From: Saprospiraceae bacterium
GTDB lineage: Bacteria; Bacteroidota; Bacteroidia; Chitinophagales; Saprospiraceae
Assembly (NCBI GenBank): GCA_958295895.1
Contig: CATQHI010000011.1
Location: 186,001 to 250,000, forward strand
Direction: 5' to 3'
Length of the DNA stretch: 64,000 nt
Below are positions 1-10,278 of this stretch, one piece after another (within the stretch, counting starts at the first letter, position 1; every line of letters begins with the position of its first letter). Position numbers and translations under genes: made by a program. The notes under the pieces are model-generated. The model saw only the letters and a list, made by a program, of their open reading frames with translations. It had not been told where the DNA came from and did not search any database.

Positions 1-631
1 CACCCCGCCGGTGCAATCTCTCCTGGTAGGCCTGGTGCAGTTCGGAGTGGCGCCGGGTAGCCAGCAGCTCGTACCTCGCGCTAAGGGCATCAAAAAGAGT
101 AGTTTGCACCGCTGCAAGGCTCAGTGGCTTTCCAAGGTACTGCGACAGGGAGGTGGCGCTACGGGCTAGCGGCTCCGGGAAGTCTCGTTCGTTCACGTTG
201 AGGCCGATGCCCGCCACGGTCCACTGCAGCTGCGTGCCCCGCAACCCATTTTGTAGCAGGATACCGGCAATTTTTTGCCGCCCGACGTACACATCGTTGG
301 GCCACTTCACGGCCACTTCCCCTTCTGGTAAGTAAGTCTGCACAGTACTGGCTACGGCTAGGGCGACAAACTGAGTAAGCGGAAGTAGATGGTCGACTGT
401 CAGTCGGTCAGGCCGCAGCAGAACGCTGAGAGTCAAATTGGCACCCGGACTGCTGTGCCAGCGGTTGTGTCCCTGTCCGCGACCGGCTGACTGGGAGTGA
501 GTGGTATAGACGGCTCCGTGGGGCGGCGGCGCGCCGGTGCCAAGGTCCTCGAGTAAGGCAAGGTTAGTGGAGGCTACGCGACTAAATGCCCTGGCAACTT
601 TAGGAACCAGCACTCTGTTTTGACTGTACAT
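1..631 (-). CDS. birA: biotin-[acetyl-CoA-carboxylase] ligase (3' end outside window)
   Basis: Biotin protein ligase, which activates biotin with ATP and attaches it to a lysine of carboxylase carrier domains. The minus strand is open from an ATG at 629-631 to the window edge and encodes the family signatures GRGQGHNRWHS (biotinyl-AMP loop), VKWPNDVYVGRQKIAGIL and AGIGLNVN. No N-terminal DNA-binding domain is present, so it is the short, non-regulatory type. It is divergent from rsfS, and their 5' ends are only about 50 bp apart. The last part of the gene lies outside the window. A copy of the dispersed repeat variant (521-540) falls inside it, encoding part of a proline-rich stretch. Confidence 0.9.
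   Translation of the reverse strand, partial: MYSQNRVLVPKVARAFSRVASTNLALLEDLGTGAPPPHGAVYTTHSQSAGRGQGHNRWHSSPGANLTLSVLLRPDRLTVDHLLPLTQFVALAVASTVQTYLPEGEVAVKWPNDVYVGRQKIAGILLQNGLRGTQLQWTVAGIGLNVNERDFPEPLARSATSLSQYLGKPLSLAAVQTTLFDALSARYELLATRRHSELHQAYQERLHRRG
521..540 (-). repeat. dispersed 20-bp repeat, variant copy
   Basis: The plus strand reads GGGCGGCGGCGCGCCGGTGC. The identical 20-mer recurs at 23613-23632, and it resembles the reverse complement of the window-wide repeat TTGCACCTGCGGCCCCGCCC. It lies in frame inside birA. Confidence 0.5.
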
Positions 632-679
632 TTCCTGGGGGAATGGTTTTTGCTACCTTACAGTACCCAAAGTATCAGT

Positions 680-1072
680 TTGAATACATCCACAACGACT
701 ACGCGTAAGGCGCTGAGCCCGAATATGGAACAGCGGCTGGACGTGATTCTGGACAGCATCCAGGACATCAAAGGTAAAAATATCGTGCGCCTCGATCTGC
801 GCAAGCTCGACGACCGGCCGGCGGAGTTCTTCTTCATCTGCGAGGGAGAGTCTACCACCCAGGTCCGGGCCATCGCCGAGAATGTACACCGGCGCATGAA
901 ACACGAGCTCGGAGAGATCACCAAAAACCCCATCGGCAGCCGTCCGGCTAACTGGGTATGTCTGGATTACTTCGACACCGTAGTACACATTTTTTACCCC
1001 GAGACCCGGGCCTTCTACCAGATCGAGGAGCTGTGGAGCGATGCCGATTCTACCGAATACGAGAGTGCCTAA
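680..1072 (+). CDS. rsfS: ribosomal silencing factor RsfS
   Basis: RsfS/Iojap protein, which binds ribosomal protein uL14 and blocks subunit joining when nutrients are scarce. The family core is clear: DSIQDIKGKNIVRLDLRKL, FFFICEGESTTQVRAIAENV, NWVCLDYFDTVVHIF and a final IEELWSDA. The frame is open from 620, but that start would overlap birA. I prefer the TTG at 680 (NTSTTTTRKALSP leader) or the ATG at 725, which fit the usual 115-130 residue length. ftsH follows 66 bp downstream on the same strand, a common Bacteroidota order. Confidence 0.9.
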   Translation: MNTSTTTTRKALSPNMEQRLDVILDSIQDIKGKNIVRLDLRKLDDRPAEFFFICEGESTTQVRAIAENVHRRMKHELGEITKNPIGSRPANWVCLDYFDTVVHIFYPETRAFYQIEELWSDADSTEYESA

Positions 1073-1138
1073 GGGCCGCTCGTCCAAAATATGTGCGGCC
1101 CGCCAACGAAAAGCACTTCCGCACGTTAGCCATAAGAT

Positions 1139-3130
1139 ATGAGCACAAACAATAAGAATTCCAACCCCGAGGAAACCGGCGGTCCGAAATTCCAGAGCTA
1201 CTGGATCTACGCGATCATGTCCGTAGTCCTGTTGGCCCTCGTGCTGACCAACTGGGGCACGGGTGCCTCCAGCGAGATCCAGCTCAATCGCCTCAATGAC
1301 ATGATCAAGGACAATGCCGTCCAGTCGATTAAGCTAGTCAACGGCGACCGCGCCGAGATCTACATCAAGGAGGACAAGAAGTCGCAGCCCGCCTACGAGG
1401 ACGCTGCCCCCGAGGGCATGGGCGGCTCGCGCTACGATTACTACCTCGAAGTAGCCGACCCCGGCTCCTTCAACGACTTCATCAATAAAGCCTATGAGGA
1501 GCAGGGCGTGCCCTTCGCCGACCGGGTGCGCGTCGACGCCGAGCGCCGCACCGACTACCTCGGCAATGCCCTGCAGTGGTTGCTTCCCCTGGCCGTGATC
1601 GCCTTCATCTGGATCATCCTGATGCGCCGCCTCGGTAGCGGTGGCGGAGGCCCCGGCGGACAGATCTTCAACATTGGCAAGTCCAAGGCCACGCTCTTCG
1701 ATCAGAACAGCAAGGTCAACATCACCTTTGCCGACGTAGCCGGCCTGGATGAGGCCAAGGAGGAAGTGATGGAGGTCGTGGACTTCCTCAAGAATCCTAA
1801 GAAATACACCGCACTCGGTGGTAAGATTCCCAAGGGCGTACTGCTCGTAGGCCCCCCCGGTACCGGTAAAACTCTGCTGGCCAAGGCAGTGGCCGGTGAA
1901 GCCGGGGTACCGTTCTTCACCATGTCGGGTTCCGACTTTGTGGAGATGTTCGTCGGCGTAGGTGCCAGCCGCGTGCGGGACCTCTTCAAGCAGGCCCGTG
2001 AGAAGGCCCCCTGTATCATTTTCATCGACGAGATCGACGCCATCGGCCGTGCCCGTGGCCGCGCCAATATGCAGGGCGGTAACGACGAGCGGGAAAACAC
2101 CCTCAACCAGCTGCTGGTCGAGATGGATGGCTTCAGCACCGATAAGGGCGTTATTCTCATGGCCGCCACCAACCGGCCGGACGTACTGGACTCGGCCCTC
2201 CTGCGCCCCGGTCGCTTCGACCGCCAGATCGGCATCGACCGGCCCGACCTGAAGGGGCGGGAGGCCATCTTCAAGGTCCACCTCAAGACGATCAAGACCA
2301 ACGACACCGTCAACGCCGAAGTACTGGCCGAGATGACGCCCGGCTTCGCCGGTGCCGAAATCGCCAACATTTGTAACGAGGCCGCCCTGATCGCCGCTCG
2401 CCGCAACCAGGACAGCATCGGTTTGGACGACTTCAACTACGCCCTCGATAAGGTCATCGGCGGATTGGAGAAAAAGAACAAACTTATCTCGCCCGACGAG
2501 AAGAAGATTATCGCGTACCACGAGGCCGGTCACGCCATTTGCGGCTGGTTCCTGGAGCACGCCATGCCCCTGGTCAAGGTGACCATCGTACCGCGTGGTG
2601 TCGCTGCACTGGGATATGCACAGTACTTACCCAAGGAGCAGTACATCACCCGTACCGAACAAATGCTCGACATGATGTGCATGACCTTCGGTGGTCGCGC
2701 CGCCGAGGAGGTGGTCTTCAACCAGATCAGTACCGGAGCCCAGAACGACCTTGACAAGGTGACCAAGATGGCCTACGACATGATTACGGTCTACGGTATG
2801 AACCCCGATGTTGGTCAGGTCAGTTTCTACGGTATGAGCCGCGACGCCTACCAGCGCCCCTACTCCGACGAGACGGCGACTCTGATCGATGATCGGGTAC
2901 GCGATCTGCTACAGGGGCAGTACGATCGCGCCAAGCGGTTGCTGATCACTAAGCGCGATGCGGTCAACAAGCTGGCCGAGGCCCTGCTCGAAAAAGAGGT
3001 ACTCAGCCGCAAGGACCTGGAGACGCTGATCGGCCCCCGCCCGGCAGATGCCGAGGAAGGATACCAGGAATGGGCCGGCGTAGTAGATAATGCGCACGAT
3101 TCAGATAACAACGGCCTGATTACCCCCTAG
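1139..3130 (+). CDS. ftsH: ATP-dependent zinc metalloprotease FtsH
   Basis: Membrane-anchored AAA+ protease that degrades misfolded membrane proteins and short-lived regulators. It has two membrane segments (about residues 21-40 and 143-161) flanking a periplasmic domain. The AAA module carries Walker A GPPGTGKT (about 238-245), Walker [12 protein letters not shown] and the second region of homology [18 protein letters not shown]. The zinc site HEAGH lies at about 460-464. Length (663 aa) and domain order are normal and the frame is intact. The start ATG at 1139 is followed by a polar N-terminus typical of the family. A hairpin lies 24 bp after the stop. Confidence 0.98.
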   Translation: MSTNNKNSNPEETGGPKFQSYWIYAIMSVVLLALVLTNWGTGASSEIQLNRLNDMIKDNAVQSIKLVNGDRAEIYIKEDKKSQPAYEDAAPEGMGGSRYDYYLEVADPGSFNDFINKAYEEQGVPFADRVRVDAERRTDYLGNALQWLLPLAVIAFIWIILMRRLGSGGGGPGGQIFNIGKSKATLFDQNSKVNITFADVAGLDEAKEEVMEVVDFLKNPKKYTALGGKIPKGVLLVGPPGTGKTLLAKAVAGEAGVPFFTMSGSDFVEMFVGVGASRVRDLFKQAREKAPCIIFIDEIDAIGRARGRANMQGGNDERENTLNQLLVEMDGFSTDKGVILMAATNRPDVLDSALLRPGRFDRQIGIDRPDLKGREAIFKVHLKTIKTNDTVNAEVLAEMTPGFAGAEIANICNEAALIAARRNQDSIGLDDFNYALDKVIGGLEKKNKLISPDEKKIIAYHEAGHAICGWFLEHAMPLVKVTIVPRGVAALGYAQYLPKEQYITRTEQMLDMMCMTFGGRAAEEVVFNQISTGAQNDLDKVTKMAYDMITVYGMNPDVGQVSFYGMSRDAYQRPYSDETATLIDDRVRDLLQGQYDRAKRLLITKRDAVNKLAEALLEKEVLSRKDLETLIGPRPADAEEGYQEWAGVVDNAHDSDNNGLITP

Positions 3131-3153
3131 CGATCGGGCACAGCGTTCCCCGG

Positions 3154-3187
3154 CGAAGGCTCCACGAGTAAGCTTGTGGAGCCTTCG
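3154..3187 (+). terminator. hairpin terminator after ftsH
   Basis: A perfect 12-bp stem CGAAGGCTCCAC / GTGGAGCCTTCG closes a 10-nt loop 24 bp after the ftsH stop. Only a weak T-rich tail (TCAGTTT) follows, so the call rests on stem strength and position. Confidence 0.65.
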
Positions 3188-3253
3188 TCAGTTTAGCCCA
3201 CTGCTTACCGGTGTTTATGCTATCTTCACGGGCCTAAGAACCTAGCGCTACAC

Positions 3254-5832
3254 TTGCCTCTAGCTGATCCAGCACCCGCCGTTGACGCCCTGCTGCAGAT
3301 GCACCAGGATGCCTTTGACCTCGTCAGTGAGGGGGTGCTATGGGTAGACGTGACCGGCCGCGTACAGTACGGCAACGAGAGTGCCGCTACCCTGCTGGGG
3401 TACTCCCGCAACGCCCTCCAGCGCGCTAGTTACTTCGAGATCAACCCCCACTTATGCTGGGGTGGAAGCGTTTCTGGAACCGCCTACAGGAGAACCAGAG
3501 CGAGCGGTTGGATACCGAGTTCGTGAATGCCGATGGCAAGCTATTTAGTATTCGGGGGCGGGCCGGCTTCGACATCTATAGCATCGACCCGGAATTGTGC
3601 CTGGTCGTCTTTCAGGCCACGGAGGCCGGCAAGCGCGACGCCGACCTACTGGAGGTGGTGCAGCGCGACGGTAAGATCGGCGCCTGGGAGGTCAACCTCA
3701 CCACCAACCAGGTCTACATCGCGCCCCTCATCCGCTGGTGGTTGGGGCTGGTAGCGGACCGCCCCTTCTACCCCGCCGGTGAGTTCCTAGCCATAATGCA
3801 GGAGCGGGTGTTACCCTCCGCTTACCCGGATCTACGCAGCACCTATAAGCAGCTCAGAGACACCATCAACCAGATCGAGGTGCAACTACCCGTGCGGACC
3901 ACCGCGGCGGATAAGCAGACCGCCCCTACGGTGTACACCATCCGGGCGCAGTCGGTGGAGAATGAACTGGAAGTGTACAAGGTGTACGGTACCCTCACCC
4001 GGAGCGACGATGCCCCCACGGCCGCCATTTCAAACACCCAGGCCGGTGACGAGCTTTTCCGCACCGCGCTGGACCGGCAGTCCGATGCCGTCTTCGTCAT
4101 CGCCTACGCCGACCGCAAGATCACCTACGTCAACGACCAGGCTACGGAGCTGACGGGTTATTCCCGCAGCGAACTCATCGGTAGTCCGGCCTCCCGGCTA
4201 TCCGATCCCGCCCGCAGTGAACAGATCAGCGCCCTGTACGATCGAGTGCGTGAACGCAAGTACGTAGAGCTACAGAGTGCCACGGTACACCGCAATGGAT
4301 CCCACCAAACGACCCTGTCGCGTATCTACCATCACGAGTACAACGAGGAGGAGTTTCTAATCGTGATCACTCAGGACATCCGGGAGGAGACCCAGCTCTC
4401 GGAGAACCTTCAACTCTACAGCAAGACCCTCAATGCCCTCAATGAGTGGGTGATCTGGCTTAACCCCACCAATGAGATTGTACTACTCAACGAAGCCGCC
4501 CGCCGCAAGCTCCGTCGCAAGACCAGCCGCCCCCTGGAAGGCCTGAGCATCACCGAACTGATGCCCGACCTGGAGATTCCCGCCCTGGCCGATATCCGCC
4601 AGGAGCAGATCGACGGGCGCTTCCGCTCCGCCGTCGACTACATCTATTCCACCCCCAGTGGGGATGACCGTACCCTACAGGTGCGCTTCGCCCAGGTAGC
4701 TGCCGGGGCGCAGTACTTCCTCTGCCTCATCTGCCGCGACGTCACCCTACAGTACAACAACCACAGCGCACGGTTGCAGAAGACCAAGCGCCGGGTCGAC
4801 GAGCTCACACGCCAATTACAGAGTGAGAACGAGGCCCTGCGCGAGCAGGTGGAGCAGGTCAACGCCAGTGGCCCCATCATCACCGTATCGCGCAAGTACC
4901 AACAGGTACTGGCCCAGATCGCCCAGGTCGCCGACACCGATGCTACCGTACTGGTGACCGGCGAGACCGGTACCGGTAAGGAGCTGCTGGCCCAGTCGAT
5001 CCATAAATTCAGCCGCCGCAGCCGCAAACCGCTCATCAGCGTGAACTGTGCCGCCCTACCCGAATCCCTCATCGAGAGCGAACTCTTCGGCCACGAGCGC
5101 GGGGCCTTCACCGGCGCCATCGCGCAGAAAAAAGGGCGCTTCGAGCAGGCCGACGGGGGTACCATCTTTCTGGACGAGATCGGCGAGCTGCCCCTCGACA
5201 TGCAGGCCAAACTGCTGCGGGTGCTCCAGGAGGGAGAGATACAGCGTATCGGCTCCACGGAGCCCATCATGGTGGACGTACGCGTGGTGGCCGCCACCAA
5301 CCGCGATCTGGAACAGATGATTGGATTGAGCAATTTCCGCGAAGACCTCTTCTACCGCCTCAACGTCTTCCCGATCCACAATATGCCGCTGCGGGAGCGC
5401 AAGGAGGACATTCCGGTACTGATCAAGCACTTCGCCAAGGTGTACTCCGACCGCATGGGCCGCAACATCACCCACATCAACCCCAGCGACATCGAGACGC
5501 TCACCAACTACGAATTTCCCGGTAACGTACGCGAGCTCATCAACCTGGTCGAGCGGGCGGTGATCACCTCGACGGCCTCTACCCTCAACCTGAAGGCAAG
5601 TCTTAACGCCCTGCGGCGGACGGACCGCAACGGCGAGGAGGCCTCCTTCCGCAGCGAGCGGATCATTCCCTTCGAGGCCATGCAGAAGCAGTACATCATC
5701 GAGGCGCTTAAGCGTACCGGTGGCAAGGTTACGGGTCCGGGCGGGGCGGCCGAGCTCCTGGACCTCAACGGCCGTACGCTGATGTCGAAGATGAATAAGC
5801 TGGGCATCGACCGCAATAAGTTTACCGGGTGA
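3254..5832 (+). CDS. PAS-domain sigma-54-dependent transcriptional regulator (one frameshift)
   Basis: An enhancer-binding activator that remodels sigma-54 RNA polymerase. From the N-terminus there is a PAS domain ([22 protein letters not shown]), a second PAS near 4050-4400 ([18 protein letters not shown]), a third near 4410-4700, and a coiled coil. The AAA+ domain has Walker A GETGTGKE, the sigma-54 loop GAFTGA and Walker [14 protein letters not shown] Fis-type helix-turn-helix ([18 protein letters not shown]) ends the protein. There is no receiver domain, so sensing is probably through the PAS domains. The reading starts at a TTG at 3254 and changes frame near 3453, where one base seems to be missing inside the first PAS domain. 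Its stop overlaps the next start (GTGA). Confidence 0.88.
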
Positions 5833-6634
5833 AACGGCAGCTCGAGCGACCGGAGCTGGTGCTCTTCGAAAGCGCCCTCTTTCGCACCGTTACCACCCTC
5901 GTTATCGGCGAGCAGTATCTGCTACTCGTCGATCCCAACTGGCTACCCGACGAGGTAGCGCACATCGCCGACCTAGTAGTCCCGCTCACCAAGGGCCGGG
6001 AGTGCTTCCTGCTCTTCACCCCACTCCGACTACGACCACATCATCGGCTACGGTAAGTTCAGTTACTTTCACACCATCGCATCGGAGGCCTTTGCGCACA
6101 CGACGGACCGGGAGAAGGCCCTCCAGCAGGTCACCGACTGGGACGATAGCAACTACATCGCGCGTGACTATCCCCTGGTGTACCCCCCCATCGACCGGCC
6201 CATCGCCGGGCAGGGCACGGAGCTCACCCTAGGCGAGGATACCTATGCCTTCTACCAGGCTCCGGGCCATAATGCCGACGGCCTCCTCACCTTCAACCGC
6301 AGCCGGGGCATCCTCATCGTGGGCGACTACCTGAGCAACGTCGAGTTCCCTTACATCTACCACTCCATCGCCGATTACCGAATCACGCTCAATACGCTGG
6401 AGAGATTGATCCGTAGCGGCGGGGTAAAGCTGCTCGTCACCGGTCACGGCGACCACACGACCGAGCAGGAAGAGATGCTACACCGTATCCGCGAGTCGCG
6501 ACAGTACATCGACGAACTAGTGCGCAGCGTGCGGGAGGGTACGCCCTTCGATCTGGAGCGGCTGCTGAGCCGGTACGAGTTTCCGACGATCATGCGGAAG
6601 TTCCACGCCGGGAATGTGGCCCTTGCGGGTAGCC
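5829..6634 (+). CDS. metallo-beta-lactamase fold hydrolase (one frameshift)
   Basis: The GTG start at 5829 overlaps the stop of the regulator gene, so translation is probably coupled. The product starts with the fold's first strands ([20 protein letters not shown]) and then has the metal motif HSDYDHIIG, once one extra C in the run near 6018-6022 is removed. Later metal-site motifs are [16 protein letters not shown] and VTGHGDH. The substrate is unknown. No stop codon separates it from the downstream aceK frame, and the boundary given here is where MBL similarity ends and a dispersed repeat begins. It may be a fused ORF or an artefact of that repeat. Confidence 0.7.
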
Positions 6635-6655
6635 TTGCACCTGCGTTCCCCGCCC
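6635..6655 (+). repeat. dispersed 20-bp repeat at the MBL/aceK seam
   Basis: TTGCACCTGCGTTCCCCGCCC differs from the consensus by two substitutions and one extra base. It lies exactly where the metallo-beta-lactamase similarity ends and AceK similarity begins, and is translated as LAPAFPA. Confidence 0.6.
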
Positions 6656-6669
6656 TACTGCACTACGAG

Positions 6670-8374
6670 GTGGCCCAGCGGATCCTGACGGGCTACATGA
6701 GCTACTACTACCGCTTTAAGCTGATCACCAAGCGGGCCCGGATACGCTTCGAGCGGCGCGACTGGCACGGTACCCAGGCCGATGCCCGTAGCCGGATCGC
6801 CCTGTACCGCGACGAGGTGGCCGCCACCACTCAGCAGCTACAGGAACTGATGGCCGGGCAGCGCGAGGACCACACCTTCTGGGCCAGGGTGCGCGATGCC
6901 TACGCCGAGGATATCGCCCACTTCAACACCCGCAATATCGCCGAGACTTTCTTCAACTCAGTGTACCGCTACACCTACGGTATCGGGGCCGACGGGGCGG
7001 TGATGTTCGTGGTGCGCACCGGCAGCTACCGGGAGTACCGGGGGCTATCGACCATCACTTACGACTTCGCGCTGGGAGCGTTTGCCCTGGAGGGGATCGT
7101 GCGGCAGGTACTGGACTACTTCCCCTTCGACGTGGCCTGGGACGACCGGGAGCGCGACATCCGGCTGGTGGCCGAGCGCTGGCAGGCCTTCGTGCGGGAG
7201 CGCGGGGGGCGGCACCCGGGCGATCAGCTGGAGGTGCTACAGTCGGTATTTTACCGCAATAAGACGGCCTACATCGTGGGGCGCTTCTTGTCGCGGGGGG
7301 CGGTGTTTCCTTTCATCCTGCCGCTGTTACACCCGGTGGGCCGCGGCGTGCTGATTGACGCCCTGTTATTGGAAGCAGACCAGGTCGTGTCGATCTTCAG
7401 CTACCACCGCTCGTACTTCCTGGCCGACATCAGCGTACCCAGCGACATGGTCGACTTCCTACAGACCTTCATGCCCAGCAAGCGCATCAGTGAGCTCTAC
7501 AACGCCATCGGCTTTGAGAAGCACGGCAAGACGGTCTTTTACCGCGAGCTACTGCGGCACTTCAGTCGGCACCCGGCCCCCGAAGAGGCCTTCGTGAGTG
7601 CGCCGGGCATCGCGGGCATGGTCATGTATGTCTTCACTACCCCGAGGCTCAATATGGTCTTCAAGGTGATCCGCGACCACTTCGCCCCGCCCAAGCAGGT
7701 CACCCCCCGAGACCGTCAAGGCCCGCTACGAGCTCGTCAAGCGCCACGACCGCGTGGGCCGCATGGCCGATAGCTACCTCTTCGAAAAGCTGGCCCTACC
7801 GCGCGACCGCTTCAGCCCCGAGTGCCTGGCCGAGCTCCAGGAAACCGCCCCCTCCAAGGTGGAGCTGCTCGGTGACTGCGTCCTACTAAGCCACGTCTAC
7901 ATCGAAAAGAAGATGACGCCGCTCAACCTGTACCTCCAGACGGCCAACGAGGCCATGGCGCAAAAGGCCCTACGCGACTACGGCCGCGCCATCAAGCAGC
8001 TCGCGGCGGCCAATATCTTCCCCGGTGACCTCCTCCTCAAAAACTTTGGCGTCACCCGCGTCAACCGCGTCGTGTTCTACGACTACGACGAGATCGAGCA
8101 CGTCACGGACTGCAACTTCCGCCACCTCCCCGAGCCCCGCACGCCGGAGCAGGAGATGGCCTCCCAGCCCTGGTACTACGTGGGGCCCCGCGACATCTTC
8201 CCCGAAGAGTTTCCCGGCTTCCTCATGCGGGCCGGTCCCCACCTCAGCTACCTGCGCCAGCAGCACGGCGAGATCTTCGACGCCGATTTCTGGAACGATG
8301 TGAAGCAGCGCCTGCTGGCCGGCGAGATCATGGATGTGTTTCCTTACCGGACTGGGTGGCGGTTCCTTCAGTAA
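6670..8374 (+). CDS. aceK: isocitrate dehydrogenase kinase/phosphatase AceK (one frameshift)
   Basis: Bifunctional enzyme that phosphorylates isocitrate dehydrogenase to divert carbon into the glyoxylate shunt and also reverses this. Similarity to E. coli AceK runs along the whole product: VAQRILTGYMSYYYRFKLIT, ETFFNSVYRYTYG, VFYRNKTAYIVGRF, APGIAGMVMYVFTTP, VFKVIRDHFAPPK, VGRMADSYLFEKL, AAANIFPGDLLLKNFGVTR and VVFYDYDEIEHVTD. One extra C in the C-run near 7702-7707 breaks the frame; correcting it joins both parts. The frame is open upstream into the MBL gene. I place a possible GTG start at 6670, giving about 568 residues against 578 in E. coli. No aceA or icd lies in the window. Confidence 0.88.
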
Positions 8375-9196
8375 GCCACCACCCGCCACTTCGTCCGCAG
8401 CGTAGCCGTCTCCCCGTACCGCAGCTCCCGGTAGTCCCCCTGTAACTCCAGCTCGGCAAATTTCCGCTGCGGCTCGATGTACACCTCCAGCGGGGCCTGC
8501 CCCGGGGCCACCCGGTAGAAATCCTGCACCACGGTATGCTTCTCCAGCACCAGCCCGTCGACGTAGTAGCGCACCGGGATGCTGTCCAGATTGGCGAATA
8601 CCTTAGCGGGTGCGGGATGGCGGTCATCCAGATAGATCGTGCGAAAGCTATCCTGAGACTCCACTACCCCATCGCTCTTTTCGGTGCGCACGGAGTCGGC
8701 AAAGAACTCGATCCGGCCGGTGTAGGGCAGCCGCGTCACCTCCCAGGCTGCGACGGCACGGGCGGTATCGCGGTTGTAAGTCAGCCAGTAGGTGAGTCCG
8801 ATATCGGAGTCGGGGCCCAGGCGGTAGCGCTTCTGAAAGACCAGTCCGCTGCTATCTTCTTTGCCCAGTAGTAGGACCGAGTGCTCATCGACCTTTTGTA
8901 CCGTGTAGGGCTCGCGATCCAGCGCGGCGGGGGGTGGCCAACTCCAGTCGGACTGTGGGCTCGGCCAGGCGGTGCTACCGTAGGTAAAGCCCGTGCTATC
9001 CCGCACCACGTTGAGCAGTTCCCGGTCGCCGTACTTCAGACTGGTCAGGCGGGCGCCGTAGCTAGGGTCGACGGTCAGGCTGATCGAGTCGCGGGTAAGC
9101 GTGATGGGCCCGTCCTGAGGCGGGGTCTCATCGGGGGCGGGGGCCGCAGGTGCAAAGCTGTAGGATAACAAGCAGTAGGGTCGTGATTCGAAGCAT
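8368..9196 (-). CDS. DUF4380-like (mutarotase-fold) lipoprotein (one frameshift)
   Basis: A secreted protein with a galactose-mutarotase-like start (ISLTVDPSYGARLTSLKYGDRELL), resembling DUF4380 proteins. The natural start is the ATG at 9194-9196, which gives a lipoprotein signal peptide MLRITTLLLVILQLC. One extra G in the run at 9139-9143 breaks the frame. Restoring the dispersed-repeat consensus (four G) gives LQLCTCGPAPDETPPQDG and joins it to the rest. The start overlaps the stop of the upstream gene (TAATG). The stop overlaps the end of the convergent aceK by 7 bp. Its ligand is unknown. Confidence 0.6.
9135..9157 (-). repeat. dispersed 20-bp repeat forming a lipobox
   Basis: Copy of the repeat with one extra G. 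It encodes the lipobox and first mature residues (CTCGPAP) of the DUF4380-like lipoprotein when the extra base is ignored. Confidence 0.75.
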
Positions 9197-9994
9197 TATG
9201 CGGTAGCGGGTGGGGCTGTAGCCGGGGCGGGTGGCCCGGGCGGCGGCGGGGTACCCGGGCGGACGTAGCTGTAGGTGATGTTGAGGTTGCGCACCTGGGA
9301 AAAGGGAATGACCAGGTACTCGCCCGGCATATCGTAGTTCGGCGGCCGGGACGCATAGGACTCGCCCACCGGTAGCACCCCGGATAGATCGAGGTTATGC
9401 CGGCGAATAGCGCTACTGATGAATACCTGATCGATGACCTGCTCGCGGTTGAGGGAGTAATTTTCGAGCACACCGGAGTAGAGGACGGCGTTGCCCCCAC
9501 TTCCATCGACCAGGATGTCCACCCAGATGAAGTTGAGCTTTCTGCGGCGGTCGGGCGGCAGCACGTAGCCGGTGAAGTAGCGGTCCCAGTCGTTCAGGAC
9601 GCGCAGGCCTTTGTAGCGCTGGTCGTAGCCACGGCGCAGGACCAGCCGCTGTAATCCGTACCCTAGCCCCACACCCGATCGTGGTTAGCAAGAGCGTGTA
9701 GGCCAAAAATGGCACAAAGGAATCCGCTAATACTCGATAATCTTCGGGGTCGAGCGTACCGCCGGTGGCCAGCAGATACAGGATGCGTACATCGGGGTCA
9801 GGTCCGAAAGCTTGGGCTACCACACCCCCCAGCGTATGCAGCAGCAGCGCAACGACGACCATAATGACCGCCTCACTCAGCAGGCTAAAGTCTAAACTGC
9901 GCCGAATGGAATTACTGCGGATATAGGCGTACCGAAAACCGATGCCCGGCAATAGCAGGAGCACGATCAGGAGGGCGCCGAAGGCCAGACTCAC
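9196..9994 (-). CDS. DUF6338-like membrane protein (one frameshift)
   Basis: The N-terminus is strongly hydrophobic: a first membrane segment LAFGALLIVLLLLPGIGFRYAY, a second near AVIMVVVALLLHTLGGVV and a third near PFLAYTLLLTTIG. This and the following soluble region (RVLNDWDRYFTGYVLP, FIWVDILVDGSG, VLYSGVLENYSL) resemble DUF6338 proteins. One base is lost or gained near 9665-9672, between the third membrane segment and the soluble part. Translation begins at a GTG at 9994 that overlaps the preceding stop (GTGA). The C-terminal tail is rich in proline and alanine. Function unknown. Confidence 0.55.
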
Positions 9995-10191
9995 GCTTTC
10001 GCCTCAGTCGTTCGCTCTAGCTGTTCGGCCGATAGTTCGGTCACCGAGACCGTATGGTACACCTTACCGTCTACCTCGAACTCGCGCTTAAACCCACTAC
10101 TCGGGTCCTGAGCGGCAATGGCCGACTTCAGGGCCGCACGTTTAGCATCGGGCGAAAGCTTGCGAAATTCTTCGGACTGGTAGGCACGCAT
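9991..10191 (-). CDS. small conserved hypothetical protein
   Basis: A 66-residue acidic protein starting MRAYQSEEFRKLSPDAKR, with no membrane segment or motif I recognise. An upstream in-frame start at 10242 would add 17 residues and reach further towards the divergent SWIM gene, so I prefer the ATG at 10191. It overlaps the next gene by 4 bp (GTGA), so it heads a small operon with the DUF6338-like and DUF4380-like genes. Confidence 0.5.
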   Translation of the reverse strand: MRAYQSEEFRKLSPDAKRAALKSAIAAQDPSSGFKREFEVDGKVYHTVSVTELSAEQLERTTEAKA

Positions 10192-10278
10192 GGTGAGGCA
10201 GAATTTGACGGGAAGGTAAGGGCTTAATTGGTTATACAGCAACTTAACGCCCCCGCCGCACCTTCGGTTTGTCTAGCC

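Noticed and set aside
1334-2560. 408-residue open frame on the minus strand
   Set aside because: It lies entirely antisense to ftsH and has no family resemblance; long antisense frames are expected in GC-rich genes.
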